Counted from the first letter of the stretch, positions 36,082 through 45,905 are shown. The stretch is DNA of 64,000 nucleotides from Tamlana carrageenivorans (GCF_002893765.1 NZ_CP025938.1:3801501-3865500); one strand, 5' to 3'. The notes: generated by a model from the sequence alone, not told the origin. Made by a program: numbers and translations.

Positions 36082-36912
36082 TTATAGCAAATAAATGCCA
36101 TCTGATTTAATTTCAATCTGGCGCTCCTTATAAAGCGCTCCAATGGCTTTTTTAAAGTTCTTCTTACTCATTTGAAGTTGCTCCTTGATGGCTTCTGGAC
36201 TCGATTTATCGGTAAGATTCATATACCCCGAATTATCTTGCAATTCGTGTAAAATACGCTCGGCATTAGGCTCGATATTACGGTATCCGATTTGACCTAA
36301 AGAAATGTCTAATTTATTACCAGGACGCACTTTTTTAACGATGCCCTTTAACTTATCACCTACACTTATATCTTTAAAGATTTGATCTTTATAAATTAAA
36401 CCTGAATGGATTTTATTGACAATCACATTCATACCAATATCTGATGGGTGAGAAACGATAATATCTACCTCATCAAACTGCTGAACCGTTAAATTGGTAT
36501 TATCTAAAAAGCTATTGGTTTTACTTGAAGCGACTAACCTGTTCGTTTTTTCGTCTAAATAACAGTGTACCAAATACCAACCTCCAGGTTTCATTTTGAA
36601 GGCCTGTTCTTTAAACGGACAAAATAACTCCTTAACCAGGCCCCAATCTAAAAAGGCCCCATAATCGGTGACTTGATTACAGCGTAACAAAGCAAATTCA
36701 CCGCATTTAATATAAGGCATATCGGTGGTAGCTACAGGGCGTTCTTCATTATCTAAATAGACAAAAACATCTATTTTATCCCATATTTTAAAGCTTGTTG
36801 GCACGTAGCGATTAGGAAGTAAGACTTCATTGTCTTCGTTATCCATTAAATAAATACCGTGATCGGTTTCACGTATTATTTCTAAAGTATTTACTTGTCC
36901 GAGTGTTATCAT
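36082..36912 (-). CDS. CvfB/YitL-like S1 RNA-binding protein
   Basis: This 276-residue protein has tandem S1-like domains (N-terminal VNTLEIIRETDHGIYLMDNEDNEVLLPNRY; central LRCNQVTDYGAFLDWGLVKELF; then VGDKLKGIVKKVRPGNKLDISLGQ) and a winged-helix C-terminus (SPEAIKEQLQMSKKNFKKAIGALYKERQIEIKSDGIYLL). This is the CvfB architecture, known as an RNA-binding regulator of virulence in Staphylococcus. Its role in this lineage is unknown. A hairpin repeat lies just upstream. Confidence 0.88.
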   Translation of the reverse strand: MITLGQVNTLEIIRETDHGIYLMDNEDNEVLLPNRYVPTSFKIWDKIDVFVYLDNEERPVATTDMPYIKCGEFALLRCNQVTDYGAFLDWGLVKELFCPFKEQAFKMKPGGWYLVHCYLDEKTNRLVASSKTNSFLDNTNLTVQQFDEVDIIVSHPSDIGMNVIVNKIHSGLIYKDQIFKDISVGDKLKGIVKKVRPGNKLDISLGQIGYRNIEPNAERILHELQDNSGYMNLTDKSSPEAIKEQLQMSKKNFKKAIGALYKERQIEIKSDGIYLL

Positions 36913-36957
36913 GCTGCAAAGGTAATGATATTAACGAAAGTTCGGTTTATGAAAAAA

Positions 36958-37095
36958 TAAAAGAGGCTTTGAAAAGTAAATTAAATTTGATTTATCAGGT
37001 TGAACTTGTCGAAACCCATACTGTATATGAGTAAATTAAGATATTTCGACAGGCTCCATATGCCATCAAGTATACTTTTCGAACAGCCTCCTTTA
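36958..37095. repeat. MITE-like hairpin element, copy 1
   Basis: A 138-bp element has imperfect inverted ends: TAAAAGAGGCTTTGAAAAG at 36958-36976 and CTTTTCGAACAGCCTCCTTTA at 37075-37095. Internally it shares TTAAATTTGATT.TCAGGTT, CTTGTCGAAAC and CATATG.CATCAAGT with the copy at 45906-46041. It lies between menD and the cvfB-like gene and may form a terminator. Confidence 0.82.
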
Positions 37096-37152
37096 TTTTA
37101 AACTTTATAATATAAAAAGTGAAATAACACCCTGTTTTATAGAATTAACAGA

Positions 37153-38958
37153 TTATTTTTTAGGGTTATCTGTATCTGCTTTTTCTTTAGGCGTTTCTTT
37201 TAAGTGTTCAAAATATTTTAAAAGCACATCGTCGTTCACTTTTTTAGGAGTGAATATCTCTAATATTTTAGCCTGATTGGCCTCAGAGAAAAACGTTGTT
37301 AAGGCCGAAGTTAAAGCATCTTCATTGTCAACCGACTGATAAGCCATGCCATACATTTTACATAAATGCTCTGCGCTATAGTTATGGTTGGTTTCAAAAT
37401 AGGTATCGAAATTTTCGGTGTCTTTATGTCCAGGAAGGATTCTAAAGATACCTCCGCCTTGGTTATTTACAATAATAACTCTAAAGTTTTTCGGGATATG
37501 ATTATTCCAAAGCGCATTACTATCATATAAGAAACTTAAATCGCCTGTTAACAAAACTGTAGGTTTATCTTCTCGGGCCACAGCACATCCAATTGCTGTT
37601 GATGTACATCCATCAATACCACTGGTACCCCGATTGCAGTAAACTTCTAGAGTTTTATTTACTTTGAATAACTGCGTATATCTAATCGCCGAGCTATTCC
37701 CTACTTGCAATATGCTATCGTCTGGAATCGATTTTAAAACCTTATTAAAAACCTTTAAATCGGAAAACGGAATGTTTTTAATATAATCTTTATGCTTTTT
37801 TAGGCGCTTGGCTTTTACATCCAACCATTTCGTTTTATAATGACTTTTTACATAGTGTAATATTTTTGGTAAAAAGGATTCAAAAAAGGCATTTGGAGTC
37901 GCTTCAATATGGTTATCTAAGCAGAAAAAAGTATCGTAAGCTCTTTTTCTGTCGATATGCCAGTGGTGAGCTGGCTGATAGTTTCTTAAAAACTGTTTTA
38001 CTTTTTTAGAAACAATTAAGCCTCCAAAGGTTATTAAAATATCTGGTTGAAGAGCCTTTTTTTCCTCGGGAGTTAACCCGTCAATTAATTGATCGATGCT
38101 AGGAAAAAAGCCATTGTGATGTAAATTAGAAGTCGACTCTGTTAAAACAATGATACTGTCATCTTGTGCTAATTCATCCAGCCATTTCATTTCAACTTGA
38201 TTTGGCATGTTAACACCTACCAAGATCATTTTTTTAGGAGACACGTCCCATTGTTCCAAACAAGATTGTAAAACATAATCCTCTAGGTTGTGAGGCTTAG
38301 CCACCGCTTCAATGGTTTTTGGTGATACGGTTTGTTTTTCAACCACATCATAAAGAGGTTCATCAAAAGGAATATTAATATGAACAGGGCCTTTTTTCAT
38401 AATGGCCATATTAATGGCCATATTAATTTCTTCTTCATTATTGGTTTGAATATTTTTCTGCAAACCTAATAAACGTTCAAACCGGTCTTCCACTTTAACT
38501 AAAACAGGGACATTCTCATTGGCATGAATGTGTTTTTCATCTTTTAAATCCAACTTCAAATCTATTGAGAACAAAGCATGACTCTCAAAAACATTTTTCT
38601 GGTTAATGGTTTGGCCATCACCCACATCAATTAAGTTTTTTGGCCGATCTGCCGATAACACTACCAAAGGAATATTACTGTAGTAGGCTTCTGCCACAGC
38701 AGGATAATAATTTAACAAAGCACTACCAGAAGTACAAACCACAGCTGTGGGCTCTTGTAATTGTTGTGCAATCCCTAGAGCAAAAAATGCAGCACAACGC
38801 TCGTCAATTATACTATAACATTTAAAAAATGAATCGTTAGTAAAACCTAGGGTTAGCGGCGCATTTCTACTTCCTGGAGAAATCACAATGTGCTTAACAC
38901 CTTTAGACTTACAAAGAGAAACTACAGTTTGGGCTAGAGGAATTTTTGAATAAATCAT
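37153..38958 (-). CDS. menD: 2-succinyl-5-enolpyruvyl-6-hydroxy-3-cyclohexene-1-carboxylate synthase
   Basis: This 601-residue thiamine-diphosphate enzyme of menaquinone biosynthesis joins isochorismate and 2-oxoglutarate. The N-terminal domain has KHIVISPGSRNAPLTLGF and a catalytic Glu region (IDERCAAFFALGIA). The C-terminal ThDP-binding part has GNSSAIRYTQLF, NRGTSGIDGCTSTAIG, GDLSFLYDSNALWNN and VNNQGGGIFRILPG. The length is somewhat above 550 but normal for flavobacteria. It follows menF 47 bases upstream on the same strand. Confidence 0.96.
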   Translation of the reverse strand: MIYSKIPLAQTVVSLCKSKGVKHIVISPGSRNAPLTLGFTNDSFFKCYSIIDERCAAFFALGIAQQLQEPTAVVCTSGSALLNYYPAVAEAYYSNIPLVVLSADRPKNLIDVGDGQTINQKNVFESHALFSIDLKLDLKDEKHIHANENVPVLVKVEDRFERLLGLQKNIQTNNEEEINMAINMAIMKKGPVHINIPFDEPLYDVVEKQTVSPKTIEAVAKPHNLEDYVLQSCLEQWDVSPKKMILVGVNMPNQVEMKWLDELAQDDSIIVLTESTSNLHHNGFFPSIDQLIDGLTPEEKKALQPDILITFGGLIVSKKVKQFLRNYQPAHHWHIDRKRAYDTFFCLDNHIEATPNAFFESFLPKILHYVKSHYKTKWLDVKAKRLKKHKDYIKNIPFSDLKVFNKVLKSIPDDSILQVGNSSAIRYTQLFKVNKTLEVYCNRGTSGIDGCTSTAIGCAVAREDKPTVLLTGDLSFLYDSNALWNNHIPKNFRVIIVNNQGGGIFRILPGHKDTENFDTYFETNHNYSAEHLCKMYGMAYQSVDNEDALTSALTTFFSEANQAKILEIFTPKKVNDDVLLKYFEHLKETPKEKADTDNPKK

Positions 38959-39005
38959 TGAATTAATAATCTTTGGTTACTTATCAAAAGTAAGAAATCG
39001 ATTAA

Positions 39006-40121
39006 TTAAATGACACTTTTAATGACTAAAGATTTTAAAACAGTCTCTTGCCACTCCTTTTCGGCATCCGAGCTTTGTGTAATTCCGCCACCCACATAAA
39101 TAATAGCGGTGCCTTTTTTTAACTGCATACAACGTAAATTCACATATAATTGTGTGCTATTTCGGTTTAAGGCATAGGCTCTGTTTTCAATATTACGTTG
39201 GCCAGAACGCGGTGCTATTTTCTTATCTAAATTTAATTCACCTAAAAAACCGGTGTAAAATTCGCGGTTATAGTTTTCTTGATTAACTATAAATTCTTTA
39301 GCTTCTTTTTTGGGTAAGCCACAAACCGCTGGAGTGGGATGCAAGATATTTATGATACTAGACAGGGCTATATCATCTTTCAGTTGAGCTGAAATCATTG
39401 TTTTTAAATGCACCAAATTCCCTGCTTTTACGGTTTCTACCTCTGAAGTCTTATAACTTTCTGATAAAGGTTTGATATGATCTAGGATAAAATCAGTAAC
39501 AAATTGCTGCTCTTGAATTTCTTTATCTTGCCAAGTAACATTTAAATCACCTGAATAATTTTGAGTACCTGCCAAAGCCATTATAGAAAAGCGTTTCCCT
39601 TCAATTTTAATTAAAGTTTCTGGAGTAGCGCCTAGCCAAAGTCCAACTTTAGGATGAAACCAACAATATACAAATGCCAATTTATAGCGGCTTAAAAGGT
39701 TTTTTAAAATTTTAATAGGATTGGAATCAGAAAGCTCAACTTCTTCCTTTCGCGACAGGACAACTTTTTTAAAGGTCTTATTTTTTATAGCTTTAACCCC
39801 TTTATTTACCAAGTTAATATGAAAATTTTTAAAAGAGGCTTCTGTAGTGTCTTGAATTTTTGATGTTTGTAAATTTTCTGAAGCTTCATAAAAGGTATCA
39901 TAAACTTCTGAAACATCATATGGCAGTAGCACCGTTTTTTGGGCATTATCAAAAGGCGCAAATACAAATCCTTTTTCAGAATAGTCTTCTGCATAAAACA
40001 GGTCGGCTTTTTTTTGAAACACCGCTTGCACTTTCAAGACATTAGGCTTCCTATAAACCACAAAAGGCAATTGGTTTTCGTACTGTGTTTTAATACGTTC
40101 AAAAAAAACTTCAGAAGTCAT
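39006..40121 (-). CDS. menF: Isochorismate synthase
   Basis: This 371-residue chorismate-utilising enzyme turns chorismate into isochorismate, the first step to menaquinone. Typical motifs: KKVVLSRKEEV, GLWLGATPETLIKIEG, MALAGTQ, LKTMISAQL, LHPTPAVCGLPKKEA and the C-terminal GGGITQSSDAEKEWQET. It is directly upstream of menD and 5 bases downstream of the hotdog thioesterase, which supports MenF over EntC. Confidence 0.94.
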   Translation of the reverse strand: MTSEVFFERIKTQYENQLPFVVYRKPNVLKVQAVFQKKADLFYAEDYSEKGFVFAPFDNAQKTVLLPYDVSEVYDTFYEASENLQTSKIQDTTEASFKNFHINLVNKGVKAIKNKTFKKVVLSRKEEVELSDSNPIKILKNLLSRYKLAFVYCWFHPKVGLWLGATPETLIKIEGKRFSIMALAGTQNYSGDLNVTWQDKEIQEQQFVTDFILDHIKPLSESYKTSEVETVKAGNLVHLKTMISAQLKDDIALSSIINILHPTPAVCGLPKKEAKEFIVNQENYNREFYTGFLGELNLDKKIAPRSGQRNIENRAYALNRNSTQLYVNLRCMQLKKGTAIIYVGGGITQSSDAEKEWQETVLKSLVIKSVI

Positions 40122-40126
40122 GAGAA

Positions 40127-40561
40127 TTATTTAGATTTTGGGAGTGCAATAGTAGTCAATTTACACAACGAAATCAAATTATCATGGTCGTCTGTGACAC
40201 GTATTTCTAAGAGCTGAGTAGTTCTTCCCTTGTGCAGATATACAGCACGTGCATAAACAAACCCTTCTTTTACGCTTTTTAGGTGGTTTGCAGAAATCTC
40301 GATACCTCTAACAAACACATCTTTATTATGCATTAAAATTTGTACAGCAAAGCTCCCCATGGTTTCAGCAAGTGCTGCAGTAGCACCGCCATGTAACACA
40401 CCATCGGGCTGATATACTTTTGAAGTTACAGGCATTTTACCTAGTATAAAATCATCACCAAAATCGATAATTTCTATATCTAAGGTTTCCATTAAAGTGT
40501 TTTTACAAACGGCATTGGCCCTAGCGAGTACAGCTTCTTTAGATAATTTCATTGAAATCAA
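40127..40561 (-). CDS. PaaI-type hotdog thioesterase, candidate DHNA-CoA thioesterase
   Basis: This 144-residue (or 141, from the ATG at 40552) hotdog-fold enzyme has the motif QPDGVLHGGATAALAETMGS, with the family's acidic catalytic residue, and FVRGIEISANHLKSV. It is the first gene of the unit with menF and menD and starts only 5 bases before menF. It is therefore the natural candidate for hydrolysing 1,4-dihydroxy-2-naphthoyl-CoA (MenI role). The function is inferred from context. Confidence 0.87.
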   Translation of the reverse strand: MISMKLSKEAVLARANAVCKNTLMETLDIEIIDFGDDFILGKMPVTSKVYQPDGVLHGGATAALAETMGSFAVQILMHNKDVFVRGIEISANHLKSVKEGFVYARAVYLHKGRTTQLLEIRVTDDHDNLISLCKLTTIALPKSK

Positions 40562-40582
40562 TTTTTTTAAGTTTTATAATAA

Positions 40583-40625
40583 AAAATACCGTTTCCAAAA
40601 TAAAGGGTTTTGAAAACGGTATTTT
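40583..40625 (-). terminator. Terminator of the Gly/Tyr-rich lipoprotein gene
   Basis: Stem AAAATACCGTTTTC-type arms (left 40583-40595, right 40612-40625) with a loop of about 16 bases, lying just past the stop of the gene at 40647. A/T-rich flanks allow termination in either direction. Confidence 0.8.
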
Positions 40626-40646
40626 AATCTATTTTAAAGCAGCTTC

Positions 40647-41318
40647 TTATTTAGTAAACTGTGCTAATACTTTCTTTGCATAAGGTTTAGCGATACCAGC
40701 AGCTGAATCTGGGTCTGTAATTTTTGAAGCCACAACGGCTACTAATTGTTTGTTATCATCTCTACTTAAATCGTAAACTACCGTTTCTAACTTATAAATA
40801 TCCGATTCGTAAGTACGTTGCGAGCTTGGTACATATGTTCCTCCCATACCATAAGGAGAATAAAAAGAACCATAATAACCACCAAATCGACCATATCCAC
40901 CGTAAAAACCAGGATAATAACCTCCAGAAACATAACCTCCAGATTCTTGAGTATTAATTTCTGTTTTTACATCTTTTACCACAGTTAAAGCAACTGCTTG
41001 ATAACCATCACTTTTAAATTTCACGATATGTTCTTTTACCTCGGCATCGTTGATTTTTTTATTCACGGTCGTATTTGGATAGGCTATATAACTAGCCGTA
41101 GCATCCATGCCAGCTTCTTTAAGCGCACTCGAAATTTCTTGCTCAAATAATTGTCTGGAAGCCATATCGTCCATTCTAGCAATCACTAAAATTTTATCTC
41201 CTTTAACATTGTTAATATCTGGAGCTTTCCAAGTATCGGTAACTTTTATGGAAGGTCCACAGTTATAGAAAAAGATGGTGAGTAGAAGCGTACTTAAAAC
41301 TGATAATTTTCTTTTCAT
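40647..41318 (-). CDS. Lipoprotein with Gly/Tyr-rich insertion, DUF4136-like
   Basis: This 223-residue lipoprotein has a signal peptide ending in the lipobox FFYNC (Cys20). The fold has two halves: KVTDTWKAPDI...DKILVIARMDDMASRQLFEQEISSALKEAG, and a C-terminal SDIYKLETVVYDLSRDDNKQLVAVV. Between them lies a low-complexity stretch (about residues 127-165) with repeated GGYYPGFYGGYG and FGGYYGSF. It probably lies in the periplasm or outer membrane. The enzyme-like function is unknown. Confidence 0.75.
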   Translation of the reverse strand: MKRKLSVLSTLLLTIFFYNCGPSIKVTDTWKAPDINNVKGDKILVIARMDDMASRQLFEQEISSALKEAGMDATASYIAYPNTTVNKKINDAEVKEHIVKFKSDGYQAVALTVVKDVKTEINTQESGGYVSGGYYPGFYGGYGRFGGYYGSFYSPYGMGGTYVPSSQRTYESDIYKLETVVYDLSRDDNKQLVAVVASKITDPDSAAGIAKPYAKKVLAQFTK

Positions 41319-41432
41319 TGTTTGTTGTTTTTGTAAAAGTATTATGGTGTTAATTTAAATTTGAAATCAAATATAAGCATTAAGTTTATGTGCTTAATTA
41401 ATCTTATTAAAGATTTAAGAGCTTCTAACTTT

Positions 41433-42383
41433 TTAACTTACTAATCGCCTAACAATTTCCTTTACGGGCAAAATTTTATTACTGTATTCAATGCTTGGTC
41501 CAGCAACCCAAACCGTTTTATATGTAGCCTTAGTCGCAGCGTTTTTTGTAGCATTCATACCTATGATAAAGCGAATCATTTTCACCCATTTTTTAAGCAC
41601 TTTATTTTTATTTAGAATAGACTCTAACCAAGTTTGATCGGTCCCTATACGCTGTACATAAGGTGTATTAATAACGGTACATGGAGTCCCTGAAATGCGT
41701 TTGGTCATGACAATATCGTTTTTACCATAGTCCACACAGGCTTGTTTATACTCTTGCGTAACGCCTGCTTCCTCCGATGCTATAAACAAACTTCCTACCG
41801 AAACCCCGCTAGCGCCATAGCTTAGCATTTTTTCAATATCATCTTTACAACCCACACCCCCAGCTGAAATAATAGGAATATTACAATGTTGGTGCAGCTC
41901 CTTTATTAAAGCTTGTGGTGTTAATTGCCCGCGATGACCACCGGCTTCATTATTAACAGCAATAATCGCATCGGCACCTAAAGCTTCTACTTTTTTGGCA
42001 TATTTTAGATCCACAACATCACAAAACACTTTTATTCCTGCTTTATGAGCTTCCTTAATGGTTTCTTCTGGACTACCAAGCGACGTGATAATAAAATCGC
42101 AACCCAATTCACAAATAACACTTAATTGGCCGTTAAACTTTACGTTAGATTTGTTTACAATGAGATTAAAACCAAAAGCACCATATTTAGGTTTTGCCGC
42201 TTTAAGTTCCTTGATGGCTATTTTTAGCTCGTCTAAAGTTCTATAATTTAGTGCCGGTATACAGCCTGCAATACCACAGTTCATAGCCTCCTTAACCATG
42301 TCTACATTTGAAACGAGAAACATAGGTGCCTGGATAATAGGGTATTTAATATCTAGAAGTTGTGTAAGTTTAGTAGGCATCAT
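41433..42383 (-). CDS. Nitronate monooxygenase-like FMN-dependent oxidoreductase
   Basis: This 316-residue TIM-barrel protein belongs to the 2-nitropropane dioxygenase/NPD family. It has IKYPIIQAPMFLVSNVDMV, a phosphate-binding NNEAGGHRG, PIISAGGVGCKDDIEKML and ASGVSVGSLFIASEEAG. The length is near normal. The preferred substrate may be an alkyl nitronate or quinone; FabK-like enoyl reductase activity is also possible in this fold. It is monocistronic. Confidence 0.88.
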   Translation of the reverse strand: MMPTKLTQLLDIKYPIIQAPMFLVSNVDMVKEAMNCGIAGCIPALNYRTLDELKIAIKELKAAKPKYGAFGFNLIVNKSNVKFNGQLSVICELGCDFIITSLGSPEETIKEAHKAGIKVFCDVVDLKYAKKVEALGADAIIAVNNEAGGHRGQLTPQALIKELHQHCNIPIISAGGVGCKDDIEKMLSYGASGVSVGSLFIASEEAGVTQEYKQACVDYGKNDIVMTKRISGTPCTVINTPYVQRIGTDQTWLESILNKNKVLKKWVKMIRFIIGMNATKNAATKATYKTVWVAGPSIEYSNKILPVKEIVRRLVS

Positions 42384-42535
42384 TCATTTTTTTCAAATAT
42401 AACAAAATATTATGCGCGCATAACAGCTAAAAATCAAATTGTTAGTTAAAAAAAGAAACCAAATGCATCTTATGACATTTATCATTTTTTTATTATGCAT
42501 GCATAGTTAATTTAGACGTACTAAAACCGATACTC

Positions 42536-43039
42536 ATGAAAAAGATTTATCCTTTACTACTCGTTTCATTTTTGATGTTTGAAGTTAATAGCCAAACCAT
42601 TGCTTTATCTGACACTTACATCTCGCAACATCAAAATTATATAAATACGACAAGCCGAGACCTGATTTCAAAGCATATTAAAGACGTAGAAAGTCACCTC
42701 ATAACCTCTAATTATACAGCAGATCTCGAAGATCTATGCGATGATGAAAATGATTTATATACCGTATCGTTTTACACCTCTTCTGGAAAAATTGAGGCTG
42801 CATATAACAAAAAAGGGAAGCTTATTAAAACCCATGAAAGGTATAAAAATAATAGGCTACCTCTTGAAGTGATGCAAGCAATATCTAAAAATTATCCAGA
42901 TTGGTGTATAATTGAAGGGCTCCATTTTATAAAATATCATCATGAAAATGATACTTTAAACCAAGTATATAAAATAAAAATAAAAAAAGAGTCTGAAATT
43001 TTATCGCTTAAAACCAATGAAATTGGAAAATTTTTATAA
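42536..43039 (+). CDS. Secreted protein, paralogue of the protein at 45352
   Basis: This 167-residue protein has an N-terminal Sec signal (MKKIYPLLLVSFLMFEVNSQ). The mature part has a beta-strand and helix pattern similar to PepSY-like or SHOCT-type Bacteroidota secreted proteins: FYTSSGKIEAAYNKKGKLIKTHERYKNNRLPLEVMQAISKNYPDWCI. It has the same layout as the 45352 protein (G-N/K-L-x-K-x-x-E-R, then YPDC/W). Both are probably periplasmic; the function is unknown. Confidence 0.7.
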   Translation: MKKIYPLLLVSFLMFEVNSQTIALSDTYISQHQNYINTTSRDLISKHIKDVESHLITSNYTADLEDLCDDENDLYTVSFYTSSGKIEAAYNKKGKLIKTHERYKNNRLPLEVMQAISKNYPDWCIIEGLHFIKYHHENDTLNQVYKIKIKKESEILSLKTNEIGKFL

Positions 43040-43049
43040 TCCATATACA

Positions 43050-44282
43050 TTAATCCAGAAAACGGTAATAACCACATTTTAAATAGGCTCCTTCTGGAAA
43101 TCCTATAGGGTGGTCGGTATCGTGCTCTGTTTTTAAAATCATTTTATAGGGGCGCTTCGTTTTATCTAAGACATCTCGATTAATTTCAAAAAAATCTTGA
43201 GCATGCACCCGTGAAGAACAAGAAGCTAAAACGAGTAGCCCTTTTTTTGCCGTTAACCGTTCACCTAACTGGGCTAATTGTGCATATTTCTTTTTAGCAA
43301 GACTAATTTCTGAAGCTTGTTTAGCGAAACTTGGTGGATCGATAACCACCACATCAAACGTGACTTTATCTTTTATAAGTTCAGACAACGCTTCAAAAGC
43401 ATCGCCAGCAATCACTTTATGTTTTCCGCTGTAATCATTGAGTTTTCCATTTTGCACGGCAACCTCTAAAGCCTGTGCACTTATATCTAAACTAGTGACT
43501 TCCTTTGCGCCGTTATACAAGGCATGTACCGAAAATCCGCCAGCATAAGAAAACACATCTAAAACCGTTTTGCCTTTACTCCACTGCCCTACTTGTTTAC
43601 GATTGGCACGATGATCTAAAAAATAGCCCGTTTTATGACCTTTAATTACGTTTGCTGAAAAGTTAACGTTGTGTTCTACAAACTTTACCACTTCATTTTC
43701 TAATGTACCATAAATTACTTCGCCGTTTTCAAATTGATGCAGTTTTGATTGTTCTAAACCACGGCTTAAACGCAACACGACAGTTTCTGCTTTTGCTGTT
43801 TGTTGCAAACTCGGAATAATACTTTTTATGTAAGGCAACCAAATTTCGGAGTAAATTTTAACCACTAAAACTTGAGCATAAACATCGGCTATGAGCCCTG
43901 GAAAACCATCATTTTCACCAAATAACAATCGGTAACTGTTGGTATTTGATTTTAACAGTCCTTTTCTTTTTGAAAAAGCTTCTTCTATTTTCTTTTGAAA
44001 GAAATCGGCATTAATTTCTACTTTTTCGTAACCACTATGTAACATTTTTATCCGAATAGGCGAGTTCGCATCATACAACCCTAGTCCGATAACACGGTTT
44101 TTACTTTTTCCAAAAATAATAGCTAAATCACCCGACTTGGCGCCGTCGTTAATTTTTATAATATTATTTGAAAACACCCAAGGATGTCCCTGAAGGACAA
44201 ACTGTTCTCCTTTACCATTTAGTTTTACAGCTAATCTTTTGGGTTGATTTTTGTATTCAATTTTTGGAGAAAAAAGCATCAT
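43050..44282 (-). CDS. Class I SAM-dependent rRNA methyltransferase (RlmI-like)
   Basis: This 410-residue protein has an N-terminal PUA domain (KLNGKGEQFVLQGHPWVFSNNI) and a methyltransferase domain with LDVFSYAGGFSVHALYNGA (SAM motif), VVIDPPSFAK (catalytic NPPY-like motif in the form DPPS) and a C-terminal LASCSSRVHAQDF. It is similar to RlmI/YccW, which makes 23S rRNA m5C1962. The match is good but the target site is inferred. Two adjacent ATGs start the gene. Confidence 0.9.
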   Translation of the reverse strand: MMLFSPKIEYKNQPKRLAVKLNGKGEQFVLQGHPWVFSNNIIKINDGAKSGDLAIIFGKSKNRVIGLGLYDANSPIRIKMLHSGYEKVEINADFFQKKIEEAFSKRKGLLKSNTNSYRLLFGENDGFPGLIADVYAQVLVVKIYSEIWLPYIKSIIPSLQQTAKAETVVLRLSRGLEQSKLHQFENGEVIYGTLENEVVKFVEHNVNFSANVIKGHKTGYFLDHRANRKQVGQWSKGKTVLDVFSYAGGFSVHALYNGAKEVTSLDISAQALEVAVQNGKLNDYSGKHKVIAGDAFEALSELIKDKVTFDVVVIDPPSFAKQASEISLAKKKYAQLAQLGERLTAKKGLLVLASCSSRVHAQDFFEINRDVLDKTKRPYKMILKTEHDTDHPIGFPEGAYLKCGYYRFLD

Positions 44283-44509
44283 TTATTTTTAAAACAAAAG
44301 TAGGCGTTTTTATAATTTAAATGGCTTAAACAGTTTTATAATACAGACCAATATATAAAATTTTGAAAAATTAAATATTTTATAAAATTAAATACAACAT
44401 TAGTATACTGATTATTAAATGATTACCTTTACTCTCTCTCTCTCTCAAATTATTAATAACAGCATTCCCCAATTCTTTTATTAGCCTATTACCTAAGTGC
44501 TGTATTATT

Positions 44510-45202
44510 ATGAGGTTAAGTCATGCCAATGATGGTTTAAATGAACTAAAAGCAAATCCTTTATTTAATGATGTTTCCGATAACGGTTTAAACCTCTTAT
44601 TGGAACATGCTGTTTTAGAAAATTGGCCAAAACGATTTTGCTTTTTAGGAAGTACTAAAACCCTGCGTTATTTTTATATTATACGCAGTGGTCGCCTCAA
44701 AGTTTATTTTTATAACCCTGAAAAAGACCGAAAAATAACATTGTTCATCATTACAAAACATGATGTTTTCGACCTCTATCACCTCCTTAACTGGAACCAC
44801 CATGATGTTAATTATGAAGCTCTAGACGACCTTCAAATCTATGCCCTACCATTACCTTTTTTACAAGAATGGATGCGAGATCATGTTGCTTTTTACAAAA
44901 ATGCATTACAATATATAATTATTAAAATGAAGTCCTTAGAGAGCTCGGTTACAAGTTCCAATTTAGACACTACTGCCACCCGACTAGCTAAATTGTTGTT
45001 ACAACACACCAATGAAACAACACAAAAAATTGAAATCATAAACGGGTTACCACATAAAGAATTGGCGCAATTAATAGGCACAACACGGGCTGTTTTAAAT
45101 AGAAACATTCAACAATTTAAAGAGGACGGCATTATCGAAATTAAAAATAAGCAGATTGAAATCACCAATATGAACTTACTCATTAACAAAGCAAAAAAAT
45201 AA
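44510..45202 (+). CDS. Crp/Fnr family transcriptional regulator
   Basis: This 230-residue protein has an N-terminal cyclic-nucleotide-binding-like domain (about 15-140, with RYFYIIRSGRLKVYF and RKITLFIITKHDVFDL) and a C-terminal winged helix (NGLPHKELAQLIGTTRAVLNRNIQQFKEDGIIEI). There is no conserved N-terminal Cys cluster, so it is not an FNR-type oxygen sensor. A CT-dinucleotide run (CTCTCTCTCTCTCTC, about 44430-44445) precedes the gene. It sits between two paralogous secreted proteins that it may regulate. Confidence 0.9.
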   Translation: MRLSHANDGLNELKANPLFNDVSDNGLNLLLEHAVLENWPKRFCFLGSTKTLRYFYIIRSGRLKVYFYNPEKDRKITLFIITKHDVFDLYHLLNWNHHDVNYEALDDLQIYALPLPFLQEWMRDHVAFYKNALQYIIIKMKSLESSVTSSNLDTTATRLAKLLLQHTNETTQKIEIINGLPHKELAQLIGTTRAVLNRNIQQFKEDGIIEIKNKQIEITNMNLLINKAKK

Positions 45203-45351
45203 GCATTTTAACATAAAATGTTACAAAATTGCTACCTAGATAGCGTTTTAGTTGTGATATTATTTATAATTTGCGTTAACTATTAAATAGTTCCTCTCTC
45301 TCAAGAATAAATTTCCATTAACAAACTGTTTAATTTAAATCCAACATTGCT

Positions 45352-45882
45352 ATGAAAAATTTATTAATTGGTCTACTATTTTTAGGCTTTACCAACCTCA
45401 TGTTCTCTCAATCAAGTTACGAATCGGATGACTTAATTTTATTAAAGTACAAAACTGCAACTGCCGTTAACAGCCATTATTTAAGCGCTGTGCTAGAACC
45501 ACGAATCGCGAAGCGAGTTGATGCGTTAGAAAGCAAGGTAGCACAGTATGATATTACTAAGCAATCTATCTTTGACAATAGATCAAGAGCATATCATGTT
45601 ACTTTTGAAGAACAAAATGATTATAAAGGAAGTATTACTGCACATTTTGACGCTAGAGGCAATCTAACAAAATCTAATGAACGTTTTAAAGATGTTATTT
45701 TACCCTATACAGTACGATACGCCGTAAGTCTTGCCTATCCTGATTGTATTTTTAAAAACAATACGTATTACGTGAATTATTCATTAAAACAAGGCACCGA
45801 AAAAATTTATAAAATTAAAGTGCTTACCTCGAAAGGATCGTACGAAACCCTAAGAGTTGATCCCCAAGGTAATTTAATGTAA
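45352..45882 (+). CDS. Secreted protein, paralogue of the protein at 42536
   Basis: This 176-residue protein has a signal peptide (MKNLLIGLLFLGFTNLMFSQ) and the pattern ITAHFDARGNLTKSNERFKDVILPYTVRYAVSLAYPDC, matching the layout of the 42536 protein. A CTCTCTCT stretch lies just upstream, as before the Crp/Fnr gene. It is followed by the MITE-like hairpin at 45906-46041. Its function is unknown; a PepSY-type or cell-surface role is possible. Confidence 0.7.
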   Translation: MKNLLIGLLFLGFTNLMFSQSSYESDDLILLKYKTATAVNSHYLSAVLEPRIAKRVDALESKVAQYDITKQSIFDNRSRAYHVTFEEQNDYKGSITAHFDARGNLTKSNERFKDVILPYTVRYAVSLAYPDCIFKNNTYYVNYSLKQGTEKIYKIKVLTSKGSYETLRVDPQGNLM

Positions 45883-45905
45883 ATTTTGTTATTGTTGCTA
45901 ATAAC

